Below, one piece after another: positions 36,209 to 47,440 of a DNA stretch of 64,000 nt; position 1 is the stretch's first letter, and each line of letters begins with the position of its first letter. Position numbers and translations under genes: made by a program. The DNA is from Drosophila miranda. Its lineage: Eukaryota > Arthropoda > Insecta > Diptera > Drosophilidae. The stretch is taken from NCBI RefSeq assembly GCF_003369915.1, contig NC_046673.1:11020001-11084000 (forward strand), in the 5' to 3' direction. The notes beneath the pieces are model-generated. The model did no database searches. It was not told the DNA's origin and saw nothing but the letters and a program-made list of their open reading frames with translations.

Positions 36209-38203
36209 TTATTCGTCCTCTTGCGCTTGAGTCTTTATCACAGATGCCAGCACATCGCTGGCCATTTGCAGCTGATGCAGGTTCGTCAGCTCCTTCAAAC
36301 GATCCTTTTGCTGCTCTCTGCCATCCTTTGGCGTTAACAACTGCGACCAGGCAAGCAGCTCTTCGCGGAGACTCGCCTCAAAAGCCCCAGCCACATCGTC
36401 CGGTGCCGTATTGTATTCGGTCAGCTCCAGAACGGAGAGGTTACAGTGCAGCTGCAGGAGATCGCGCATTAAGCGATGCAGCAGGAGACGGAGACGGGCC
36501 TGGGTCTGGGCATAGACATGCCAGTGCTGGCCGGGATCATCGCGTAGCAGCAGCACTCCACACCATTGAGACAGGGGCTGGCTGTTGTAGAAGATGTGCT
36601 GGACGGGAATCAAGGCAGTGCTCGTCGTGGTGGTGGTACAGAAGGCATCAAGCATATCCACATCAGAGCCTGTAACGAAGATCAGAACTAAGTTTAGAAC
36701 CTTATATTTACGGAGTGTATTATGGCGTGGCTTACAGCGATCAGACGAGGCTTGATCCGTACTCTGGGTCGTGATTAGCTCAAACGCCAGCTTGGAAATG
36801 AGTAGCTGCTCAAATCGAGCAGAGTCCTGCACCGCCTGACCCTCAAGAAACTCCACGCGCAGGGCACAATGTGCCGTCTGTGTCATGATCACGGCCAGAA
36901 AGTCCTGATGCAGTGTGGAGGGAGCAAACCGAGGGGCCAGGGCCTCGGGATGATTCAGCAGAGCTACGACATCAATGGTGGCCAAATGCATTTGTCGTAT
37001 GCTACTCCCTAAGTCCTCCGATCCATTTCTTATCTCATAGATGGCCAGTAGCTGAAGTTTCTCGGCTTGGAGTAGATCTTCGAGCCGCAGACGCACCAGC
37101 AGCACGGCCGTGCAGTCCGGCAGCAGCTGGGAGGCCTTGGCCACTGGACGCCAGTTGAGACGACGACTGTGCTGATCCTGACAGGCCCAGAATTGGGCCA
37201 GATCATCGTAGTCTTTCGGTGGCTGGCCATTTGGTTGGAGGGGCAGTTCGTACAGACGATGCTCGAAACTGAGGCTGCCCCCATTGTCCAGATGGAGCAG
37301 CGGGCGCAGGCAGTGGACAATGGACAGGCGATTGTTTCCCGCTATGTTGGCCAGGAGAGTGCCGCAGACCACAAAATCTCCACAGACCCTCGTCCAGACA
37401 TCGCCCAAGCGTCTCAAAAGCTGTTTCTCCTCCAGCAGCAGGGAGCGGCGGCCAGGCGAACCGAAGGTCTGAAGTTCGAGCGTGCGGGCAAAGTCCAGCT
37501 GCGTCTGGACGCGCTGGCTGCAAAGCTCTGCCTGTGCGGTGTGGACCCGCTGCAGCAGCCGCTCAAAGTTTTGGTTCGGAAAGGTGTCGGCGGCGATGCT
37601 GTTGCGGCTGGAGTACTCCTCTTTGTCTTGAGCAGGTTGAAAGTCGGTGCGCTGGCGCTTACCATTGGTGAAGCGCAGCTCCACGTAGGCCTGGTACTCG
37701 ATGGGACCGCTTACCATCCTGAAATTCTCCACGTGATCGTGTTGGGCCACCAGTTCAAAGTTGGCGCCAAGCTCTGGGGGTCGGCGCAGGACCAGCAGCA
37801 GCTGCCAGCAGTGAACCAGGATGTAGATCTGCTCTTGCAACCACTCAAACTTGCCGATGCCGAGGGGCAGCTCCTCGCCGGCTGGCAGCATGCTGTGGTT
37901 CACTGATGACACGGACTCATTGCCATTGTTGGCCACCGTCTCGGCCTCGCGCCTGAGAAAGCTGCTCATGGGGCCATCGTAGGCCTGGAGTTTGGCGGCC
38001 AACTGTTTCAGCCGGCTTTCCTTGAGGTCAATGTGATGCAGAAGCTCCTTCTTGCGAAACTCGTAGAACTTGAGATTGCGGCCAAGCACCAGACTGGACA
38101 CGGTCCGCCCGTGGCCACGCCCCAGATGCAGATTGGAGCAGAAGGCTATGCTGGAGCGCTGCAACAGCAACTGCGGCACATTCTCCTCTACAAACGGCAG
38201 CAT
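36209..38203 (-). CDS. unidentified conserved-looking protein, possibly FANCB-like
   Basis: A long GC-rich minus-strand gene, clearly coding, that I do not recognise with certainty. The frame is open for 690 codons. The likely start is the ATG at 38201-38203 (MLPFVEENVPQ), because a perfect DRE lies ~97 bp upstream and the preceding 26 codons look non-coding. A 66-nt GT-AG intron (36670-36735, donor GTAAGC, acceptor TTACAG) is in frame and without stops. Splicing gives ~642 aa; read-through gives 664. I see no signal peptide, membrane segment or common motif. It is Leu-rich and probably folded. Segments such as RRLGDVWTRVCGDFVVCG and GVLLLRDDPGQHWHVYAQ recall human FANCB, a beta-propeller Fanconi core-complex subunit, but this is a weak impression. 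It is divergent from HDAC6 and convergent with dah. Confidence 0.8.
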   Translation of the reverse strand: MLPFVEENVPQLLLQRSSIAFCSNLHLGRGHGRTVSSLVLGRNLKFYEFRKKELLHHIDLKESRLKQLAAKLQAYDGPMSSFLRREAETVANNGNESVSSVNHSMLPAGEELPLGIGKFEWLQEQIYILVHCWQLLLVLRRPPELGANFELVAQHDHVENFRMVSGPIEYQAYVELRFTNGKRQRTDFQPAQDKEEYSSRNSIAADTFPNQNFERLLQRVHTAQAELCSQRVQTQLDFARTLELQTFGSPGRRSLLLEEKQLLRRLGDVWTRVCGDFVVCGTLLANIAGNNRLSIVHCLRPLLHLDNGGSLSFEHRLYELPLQPNGQPPKDYDDLAQFWACQDQHSRRLNWRPVAKASQLLPDCTAVLLVRLRLEDLLQAEKLQLLAIYEIRNGSEDLGSSIRQMHLATIDVVALLNHPEALAPRFAPSTLHQDFLAVIMTQTAHCALRVEFLEGQAVQDSARFEQLLISKLAFELITTQSTDQASSDRCKPRHNTLRKYKVLNLVLIFVTGSDVDMLDAFCTTTTTSTALIPVQHIFYNSQPLSQWCGVLLLRDDPGQHWHVYAQTQARLRLLLHRLMRDLLQLHCNLSVLELTEYNTAPDDVAGAFEASLREELLAWSQLLTPKDGREQQKDRLKELTNLHQLQMASDVLASVIKTQAQEDE

Positions 38204-39337
38204 TACACAAACAATTGGCAATATTGACAAATCGGTGCACAAAAGGGAAATAGAAAACCGCGGTTGGCGCGCAAATTTCACAGAGTCGATTTTGGAAACT
38301 ATCGATACCTACTATTGAAATCATCAGCACAACAATTTTATAATTCAAATTCCATTTAAATGTAACAACACAGTTTAATCTAATGCTCACTAATCAATTT
38401 AATTGAAAATAGGCCAACGAAATTAAATACCTATCGAAATCAATGTGGACGCATGTAAACCAAGGTTACCTTATCAAGCTATTTAAATCGAAGCACAATA
38501 ATCTTTAATAATTAAAATTGAATCCATATAGAAAGTGTTATGTCATAAAATGCAACATTTTCTAAATTTTAAATGGTAGTCGATAATCAGGCGATCGATT
38601 CTTCAACAAGTTGTGCCTATCGCTTGGAACAGATGTTTCAATGTAAAAGCAAGAAGAAGACGGACCACAAACAACATTGCTTTGCCGCCCGTCAGCCCGA
38701 ACCGCCCGCGCAAATACCATAGCATTGATTTACTTCACTAGCCTTGTCCCCGCTGCTGTGTTTTGAGCCTGGTTCTGGTTCTGGTTCTCTTGGCCCGTGG
38801 TACAGCTCAGCTCTGTGTCTAGCCAATATCCGACTGCAGCTGGCGTTGCCTCATTAAAGTGCATCATAGTTACATATATATCTTTCGTGCTGTGCCTACG
38901 TATTAATTGTGTGTTCCATATCACTCTCTTGCGATAGCAATAAAACTGTAAACCGATTGTGTTAGTGTGAGCTGTGATCAAAACATAACATTTTTTTTAC
39001 AACAACTGAAGCGCGACCAGAGGCAGTCGAAGCAGGAGAGAACACACACACACACCCAAGGGCAGATGTAGGCGCATGCAAGCAGTGCGAGTGCGGGGCG
39101 GATTGTGAAAGCAAGCGAGATAGAAATAGGCATAATTTATAGCACATATACAGTTAGCAGTACTAAGGAGCGAAAAGTTGTTGGAATCGATAAGAGCCCA
39201 ATACATATGTACATTTATAATAGAAGGCCTCTCACGCAACCTTAACAATATACAGAGACCCACAAAGCAATAGCTACCAACAGTATTACATACCACTGCA
39301 CGCACCCCCACCCCAAAACACACACACTCACACACAC
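38204..39337. promoter_or_regulatory. divergent promoter region upstream of HDAC6
   Basis: This 1.1-kb spacer separates the minus-strand gene from HDAC6. A perfect DRE palindrome TATCGATA at 38300-38307 suits the minus-strand gene. TCGATAATC-AGGCGATCGATT sites near 38580-38600 could serve either side. The 3' part (from about 39000) is CA-rich and likely transcribed as HDAC6 5' UTR. Unit 1 of the tandem duplication begins at its end, so only HDAC6 copy 1 keeps this region. Confidence 0.55.
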
Positions 39338-39444
39338 GCAGTGAATCAACGCGTCCGCCCACAAGTCGCTGGAATCAGTGCACCGGGCCAGATATCCAGC
39401 ATCAATTCCAGTTCCAAACTCTCATACAGCAAGAGAGAAAAAAA

Positions 39445-42400
39445 ATGGTAAGTGTCTTTTGCCATGGAGTCGCTTTTACCAAATGCGGCAATGGCCATAA
39501 CACCCACACACGCGCGCTCACACCAAAAACCAAACACTCACTCAATAGATATATGTACATAGTATGTACATATGTATGTATGAGCCAAGCTCCCAGGCCA
39601 AGTCCAAGTCCCCCCGAGTGCCAGCCAGTGTCTGTGCCGAGTTCGTGGTCATCAGGTGCCCCGCTCTAATGTGCCACAAAACGGAGCGAAATTAATTTAT
39701 AATTTGCGTTAATTTATAATCGTTCGCTGCATCAACAGTCCCCCACCGCCGTACCGCTTAAACCGCAGCCACAGCCCACAAGCAGGCGTAATCAGCCATT
39801 ATCAAGTGCTGTTTGCAGTGTAGAGTAGAGTGGACCCAGAGTTCAGGCAAAAGGTGCGACGGTGTACAGTGAAAGGTCCCTTGAACGGACCCGCAGGGTT
39901 TCAACTATTAAATGGATGCTACCGAGCTCATAGTTTCAGAGTAGAACCTTTTAAGGACTGTCAAAAGATCTCGAAATAGATCTCTATTCAAAAAAATAGT
40001 TTATAAATGAACAGATCGAGATGAAATAATGTGAATCTGGGACTAATCCACACACAAAACCATCACAAAATCTCTTGTGAAATGTGTACCAAATTCTAGA
40101 TCGAAGAGTATATACCCTGATATAAATGTCACGTACAATATCTCGTGTTTACTTATTTAGTGTTCATGCATAGTCGAAATTTACGAATGATTTCCGGACG
40201 GGGAGGAGCTCCACACACACACAGACCCACACAAACCTAATCCACACAAAATCCCAATACAATCTCTAAATTTATTCGCACAGAGCTCACCGATCGTAAC
40301 GCGACGTGGGGCGCAGCAGGCAAAGATACAAACCCGCGCCATGGCTATGAAGTCGAGTTCGAATTCGACTGCGACTGCGGCATCGTCGTCATCGTCGGGA
40401 GCGATCAAAAGCAGCAGCGTCGGCGCCGAGCTGCCCAAACGGAGCGAAACCCTCTTGGAGGCAAAACGTCGCGCTCGAAACATGCTCAAAAACCAAGGCA
40501 ATCCACCAGCCATGCAGGAAACTGTGACGGATATATTCCAGACAGTGAGTACTCCCTGAACCTGACTCTGAATCCTGAATGCCATGCCAGGCCTTATATT
40601 CACTCATTTCGAAAACCCCATTTCAGGCTGTCAAGTCGCGGCCTCTGGTGCGCGGAGAAACGGCTCTGGTCTACCATCAGTCGATGGAGCAGCATTGCTG
40701 CCGCTGGGATCCAAAACATTTGGAGTGTCCCGATCGGTTTAATCGCGTCTTGGATCGGTAAGCTGTCAACTTACTCAAAAACAAAGAAGGCTCTAACTTC
40801 TGGTTTCGTGTCGCAGCTGCAACGAGCTGAAGCTATTGGATCGCTGCCTGCCAGTGTCCGCCAGGCTGGCCACCAAACAGGAGATACTCCGGCTGCATAC
40901 GGCCCAGCATTTTGAACTGTTGGAGCAGACGTCCGAAGTGTGCGACGACCAGAGCATGGAGGAGCTTAGCTCTCGCTTTGATTCAATATACATACATCCG
41001 GTGAGAGAAATCGATAATGAGGACGGGCTCCCCTTTGTTTCGTATTCCATATTTACATATTTATTTATATTTTTATGCATATAGAGGAGCTTCAATTGGA
41101 TTAGATTAGATGGGGGAATACTATAGAAATTATGGCATATTCATGAGACTCTACAAATGGCCCCGCCTCCTCCGTATACATTCGGAATCAGCGGCCTACT
41201 GTCTAAAAAATTGTATAAATTCTGCCTAGCTAGTGCTCTAATCTTCGAGCTAAAAGCGTACTTCACGATCGATACGGTCATGTCGTTTTCGGATAAACAA
41301 TAGACTTTTTCATATCCAAGTGATTGAAGCCACTGAGCCATGTGATTCCCTATGGCTTCCCTATGGCTTTCAAGCTAATTTTTACCATTGAAATTGATGG
41401 TGTAGAGTTCCCATAGTATTTACGAAGCTTAGTTCGGGTTTGAGTAGAGATCCGTGAACAAAACTCACTTTTCTCCTCGAATTAGATATCTATATATAGT
41501 ATTTGTGGTTTGATCTGTGATAACCTCTCTATAACGTACTGTTCTCCCCACTCTAGTCCACATTTCAGTGCTCTTTGCTTGCAAGCGGATCCACCATTGA
41601 TCTGGTGGATTCTATAATTACGGGCAAGGCGCAGAACGGCATGGCCATCATCCGACCGCCAGGGCATCATGCCATGAAGGCCGAATTCAATGGCTATTGT
41701 TTCTTCAACAATGTGGCCTTGGCCGCTCAGCATGCCCTTGACGTACATAAGCTGGAGCGCATCCTGATCCTTGACTACGATGTCCATCATGGTCAGGGCA
41801 CACAGCGCTTCTTCTACAACGATCCCAGGTGAGAGATGGAGAGTGGAAGATCCTGCAATTACATGCTGATTTTGATCCATAAAATAGGGTGCTGTATTTC
41901 TCTATACATCGCTTCGAGCACGGCGCCTTCTGGCCACATCTGCAGGAGTCGGACTACCATGCCATAGGCGAGGGCCCTGGCCTGGGCTTCAACTTCAATG
42001 TGCCGCTCAATGAGACAGGAATGGGCGACGGGGACTACATGGCCATCTTCCAGCAGCTGCTACTGCCCGTGGCAATGGAGTACCAGCCGGAACTGATCAT
42101 CGTCTCGGCCGGCTATGATGCGGCCCTGGGCTGTCCCGAGGGTGAAATGCAGGTGACGCCCGCCTTCTATGCGCATCTGCTCAATCCGCTGCTCCGACTG
42201 GCCGACTCCCGTGTGGCCGTCGTGCTCGAAGGAGGCTACTGCCTTGAATCTCTGGCCGAGGGAGCGGCCCTCACGATGCGCACCCTGCTGGGTGATCCCT
42301 GCCCCGTGCTGGTCGAGCCGCTGCTCCCGCCGAAGCGTTCGATGTCCAAATCCATTCTCAACTGCATATTTGCTCACCGGCCGTACTGGCGTTGCCTACA

Positions 42401-45282
42401 GCTGCAGGGTACCTACGATCCATCAGAGCTGAAGACCAAGGATCGGAATCGGGACTTGCATATTGTAGAACGTGCATGGGTTGGCGGACCGCCACCCGTT
42501 ACCGTTTATCCGACGCGGGACACCTCCGTGCAACACCTCATTCCCGTTGCGGTAGTGGCCGATAACACGGCCCGATTGCACCGACTGCGGCTGGAGACCA
42601 TTCTGACGGTTCCTGCAGTTCGTGTGTGCTACGCTTACAATCCCGAGATGATGGAACACCGCAACCTGGACGACCTGGGCCATCCGGAACAGCCGAAGCG
42701 CATCCAGTTCATACACAAAATGCACGAGGATTATCAGCTGCTCGGCCGCATGAAGCAGCTGTCTGCGCGGGCGGCCACCACCGACGAGATCTGTCTGGCG
42801 CACAGTCGCTCCCACGTAAACACAATGCGGCGGGTGCTGGGCCGAGACAAGGAGGATCTCCAGGCGCAGGCAGCGACCTACAATTCAGTATACTTGCATC
42901 CGGCCACGTTTGGTTGCGCCACCCTGGCCGCTGGATCCGTTCTCCAGGCGGTAGACAGTGTGCTCCGCGGGGAGTCCCGCAGTGCGATCTGCAATGTCCG
43001 TCCGCCTGGCCACCATGCGGAGCCGGACCAGCCGCACGGTTTCTGCATCTTCAACAATGTTGCCATTGCCGCCCAGTACGCCATCCGGGAGTTTGGCCTG
43101 AAGCGTGTGCTAATCCTCGACTGGGATGTCCACCACGGCAATGGCACCCAGCACATTTTCGAGTCAAATCCGAAGGTACTGTACATCAGCGTCCATCGCT
43201 ACGAGAACGGAACATTCTTCCCGAAGGGCCCCGACGGCAACTACGATGTGGTGGGCAAGCATGCGGGAGCCGGCTTTAATGTCAATATACCATGGAATAA
43301 GGTGAGTCTTCTCTTTAGACTCTCCATCTCTCTTGTGCTCTCCTTGGCTCATTCATTTGTTTGACTTACAGAAGGGCATGGGGGATCTGGAGTACGCTTT
43401 GGCCTTCCAGCAGATCGTAATGCCAATTGCGTACGAGTTCCAGCCGGAACTGGTGCTCGTGTCGGCGGGCTTCGATGCGGCCATCGGGGATCCTCTAGGG
43501 GGCTGCAAAGTCTCGCCCGAGGGCTACGGTCTGTTCACCCACTGGCTGTCTGCCCTGGCCGGTGGCCGGATAGTTGTGTGCCTCGAAGGCGGCTACAATG
43601 TCAACTCCATTTCGTATGCGATGACCATGTGCACAAAGACGCTGTTGGGGGATCCGGTGCCGACGCCACAGCTGGGGGTGGTTGCCCTGACAAGGCCGCC
43701 GACAACGGCCTTCCAGAGCTGCCTGGAGACGCTACAGTGCTGCGTGGAGGTGCAGCGTCAGTATTGGAAGTCGCTGGAGTTTGTTGGCTACCGGCTGCCG
43801 CATGGCTACCAGATTGGGGAGAACAACAACGAGGATTTTCTTGCCGCTTCCTTGCTGAAGTTGAATATTTCAAGTGACGATGCCCAGGGCGCGGCGGGCG
43901 GCCCCACCGACGGCGATCAGGCCGATCCAGGGCAGGAACGGCCCAGCGACAGCAAGCCCAAAGTCAAGGTAAAGCCGCCCAATCATTCAACGGCCGCGCC
44001 AGAGGAGGTACGATGAGATTCGAGCACGGATGCAGGACGGAGAAACCAAACTCAGAACTAATCTGCCATCTTTTCCGTCCAATCTCTTTCTTCTTGTTCT
44101 TTCTGTGTTTCTCTATCTCCCTCATTGCTGCGCTCTGTATCTCTCTCTCTTTCTCTCTCTGTCTAACAATCATAAATAACATGGTGGTGGTCGCGCATGC
44201 GCTGGCAGATGTTTGCCATTCCCCCGAGCAAGACTTGTCCGCACATGAGAATGCTACGACCGGAGCTAGTGCCGCAATGTAAGCAACAACTAAATCTCCG
44301 CCGTTTCTCCTGCTCCTCCATCCTGGCCCGCTTTTACCAGTATGATTTTGGCCCCGAAAAAACCAAAGTAGCATGAAGAAGGGAGTTGCTAAAATCAATT
44401 AGTTTCAAATCAAGTCATGAACAAAATTACCGGCTATATGAGTGAAAAAATCGGGAAAACAACGACCAAAATTGTTTATATGTATATTATAAATATATAC
44501 ATATATTCTTGATTTAAGAAGCTCCCCGGACTCTCGCCTGTTTTATTCAAACTGAGTTCTGACTGTCTTAATGTCGAGCCTCGTGCGCTGTGACCTCTTT
44601 TTTTATATAAATTAACAGAAAATTGTTTAGCTGGCTAGAAAGCTATCCAAACTTTCGTTTTTAATTGTAATTGCGCTCAAGCCCCAAGTCGTTTGTAATT
44701 TTTCTTAGTTTTGTAATGTTTGTATAGTTTTCTTTCTTCCTTCTGTTCCATACCCACTTATATTGGCTATTTGGTCCTTCAGGTGTTTTGATGTTTGTGT
44801 TGCTTTATCGTTTGCTATTTTGCATTGTGTGATTTTCGTACGTTTTCCTACTTTTATGTACTCGCTTTAATCGTAATGATTTCTGTACCATTCTACCATC
44901 CACAGCAATAAACACGAGGGCGCCGTGCGGCGAGTGCATCTCTAGGTCGGAGAACTGGATGTGTTTGAGCTGTCATTATATTGGCTGTGGGCGCTACGTG
45001 GGCCGGCACATGCAGAGGCACTGCGAGGCTCTCGAACATACACTGGTGATGCGCTTACAGGACCATGCCGTGTGGTGCTATGTGTGCGGCGTTTACCTCG
45101 ATAATCCGCGACTCTTCGAATACAAGAATCGGGCGCATCAGGACAAATACGGGAGACCGCTGGCCTGGCGCTATCCCTGTGCGAAGCGTGCCGATGGCTG
45201 TTATCCGTTGGATCCCGAATCGGATTCGGAGGAGGAGGCCGATCATATTGCCAATGGGAGCTATCTCCAGGAGGCCCAGTGA
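39445..45282 (+). CDS. HDAC6: histone deacetylase 6, copy 1 (intact)
   Basis: Cytoplasmic class IIb deacetylase of tubulin and other proteins that also binds ubiquitin chains in aggregate clearance. Nine coding exons: 39445-39447 (ATG only), 40284-40544, 40627-40757, 40817-41000, 41557-41828, 41888-43301, 43372-44007, 44209-44278 and 44906-45282. They sum to 3,348 nt (1,115 aa), all in frame. Catalytic domain 1 shows RPPGHHAM (~residue 229) and LDYDVHHG (~269). Domain 2 shows [11 protein letters not shown] (~656) and [10 protein letters not shown] (~695), plus CLEGGY. The C-terminal ZnF-UBP spans exons 8-9 ([24 protein letters not shown]). Splicing after the bare ATG yields [10 protein letters not shown]; an ORF-only start inside exon 2 would miss this. 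It keeps its own upstream promoter. Confidence 0.96.
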
Positions 45283-45635
45283 CCCTTGCTGCTACGCGTC
45301 CTGCACGCCCTCACAGATTATATGTGCACGTTGTGCCCACCATTCAGACACATACTCCAGTTCCTGGTCGAGCACATGTGGCCGCTCCTGGAACGCACTT
45401 ACCTTAAGATTATACAATTTTTTTTGGGCAATTAAGACAGACACGTACGTACTCGGCCTATACTCTCTCCCTCGTTCCCCTTTGGATACAAACGAGCGCG
45501 TCAACCGCGCGCTTGTTACATAAATTAATTGTTGCATGGGAGCTGTTTGTTGGCGGTTCCCTTTAATGAAAAAAAAACCCTAAGCGAATAGAAATTGTTA
45601 ATGTTATGATGAACTAATAATTATATTACATGTGT

Positions 45636-45641
45636 AATAAA
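45636..45641 (+). terminator. HDAC6 copy 1 polyadenylation signal
   Basis: AATAAA lies 354 bp after the stop codon and is followed by GATGTCCAGTGT. The same signal is at 58651-58656 in unit 2. Confidence 0.6.
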
Positions 45642-45839
45642 GATGTCCAGTGTTAAGCAACTATAAGCAGAGTGTTGCTCGAGGGACAAACGTTTCCCTT
45701 TCCAGCCAGCACAGAGTACTTCCTCTAGGAATAACAACCAAAAACAGATGAATGCCTGGGGCATTGGTATCGGTGGCATCGACTTTTATTATCCTAAAGA
45801 GTCATCGTTTAAGTTCTATGCCACTTTCTGATCCTCCTG

Positions 45840-46942
45840 TCAGTGTTGGGCAACAGGAACTAGTAGTTTCCCAATACCAGCGTAACGTCGGTTAACGTCC
45901 AAGCACAAAGGCATTAATTTGATTTTGTTCGTCAAAAATACCAATAATTTATATCCATTTGATAACGAGGATCCATGGGAGATTAAGTCATGAATGTTGA
46001 ATGATAGTTCGCTTCGTCCCAACATTTCTGTTTCGGAATTGTAAATATCGAGCTTCCCCACTTAAAAACCACGTTTTCCGGGCGAGGTTACAGTAAAGGA
46101 ACTGCCTTGAGACCTTCTGATCCAGTGTTGGATCGTAAATTTCCAGTTTGGAACCATTCATCCAGCGAATCTTCGACCGATAAACTCTTGGATACAGGAG
46201 TTAAAAGCGCTTCTACATGAATGGTTGGAATAGTTACAGTCGTGGACAATGTGGATATGGTTTCCGTGGTGCGAGATGATAAGGATGGCCCCTGAAAATT
46301 GTCTGCATATTGGATGTCTCCAATGTCGTATTTGGTTCCATAAACATCGTGGACCACTCGCTAGTTGAGGGGATTTTTACTTAGTATTGCTTCTCCTTCA
46401 AGGAGAGAGAGTTCATCTAATATTTTCTTCTTCGCACTGTCCACTGAATCCTGCTTCCTCTTTCTTTTCGTCTCCCTAGAAATCACTTCTTCCACCGCTT
46501 GAGTGTTCGGAATCCGATGGTCTGAATCACTTAAAATATCCTCCTGCCGATTTGGAATTCCTACTTCGTTTTCCCACTCCACTAGAGAATCGTCTTCTAT
46601 TTGAACTACTGGTTCTCGAATTGTCGCTTTCTTCTATTATGATTTCAGGGATCTTTCCTCAGGCATTATATCTATAAAGATAAACATTGGGTCTTTTCGA
46701 GCCGTTAGAAACAGGATGCATGAGAAAATGTGTAGTCGTTTTATTCGGTTCATGACTGCATAAATTATTTGCCATACCTATTTCATGGGTGACATTTTTG
46801 GGTTCCTCTGGTAATATTTCACATCGGAAATCCCTTATTAGAGTCCAAATTAAAGGCACAGCTCCCTACTTTTAATACAGATCCGATTAATCATTCTTCT
46901 AATCTTAAATGGCACATCGTTGATAACGTCTTCTACTACCAT
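45840..46942 (-). pseudogene. decayed unidentified protein-coding block, unit 1
   Basis: On the minus strand a series of protein-like segments follow each other with stops and frame changes between them. They start with MVVEDVINDVPFKIRR (46942), then a stretch with LIRDFRCEILPEEP, then IEDDSLVEWENEVGIP with a basic KRKRKQ nuclear-signal-like patch. An in-frame TAG at 46361-46363 is followed by VVHDVYGTKYDIGDIQYA, and finally KLDIYNSETEMLGRSEL. The acidic and basic composition suggests a nuclear protein. I do not recognise the family. The block is present with the same lesions in unit 2, so it was dead before the duplication. Undetected introns could account for part of the breakage. Confidence 0.5.
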
Positions 46943-46961
46943 ACCCTTTCCAGTATACCTT

Positions 46962-47322
46962 TTTGAGTGCCTTGTGGGCTAGCGGATACGCCATTGAGTT
47001 GGTGCATGCAATACATCGCCTCGAGCACGGCGCCTTCTGGCCACATCTGCAGGAGTCGGACTACCATGCCATAGGCGAGGGCCCTGGCCTGGGCTTCAAC
47101 TTCAATGTGCCGCTCAATGAGACAGGAATGGGCGACGGGGACTACATGGCCATCTTCCAGCAGCTGCTACTGCCCGTGGCAATGGAGTACCAGTCAGAAC
47201 TGATCATCGTGAAATGCAGGTGACGCCTGCCTTCTATGCGCATCTGCCTAATCCGCTGCTCCGACTGGCCGACTCCCGTGTGGCCGTCGTGCTCGAAGGG
47301 GGTGCTGCCTTGAATCTCTGGC
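46962..47322 (+). pseudogene. HDAC6 exon 5/6 fragment, unit 1
   Basis: About 50 bp resembling the start of HDAC6 exon 5 (ALWASGYAIELV against [12 protein letters not shown]) joins directly to a nearly perfect copy of the beginning of exon 6 ([20 protein letters not shown]). The copy lacks the intron, the catalytic HH/DVHH part and a ~38-bp piece ([10 protein letters not shown] region), and ends in a frameshift and stop. It cannot be functional. The exon-5-like part is clearly more diverged than the exon-6-like part. Confidence 0.85.
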
Positions 47323-47440
47323 AGAGTTTTGGAAGTCAGACTGCCGCGTGGGTATAGGATCGAACAGGACTAAATGTTGTGTAATTTCTTAAGACACTAT
47401 TTTTAATTGTCAACATAGAAAACGAAATTAAGGACTATTT

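Noticed and set aside
42626..43279. 217-codon out-of-frame ORF inside HDAC6 exon 6, and its twin at 55641-56294
   Set aside because: It overlaps the conserved second deacetylase domain in another frame; GC-rich coding DNA commonly leaves such shadows.
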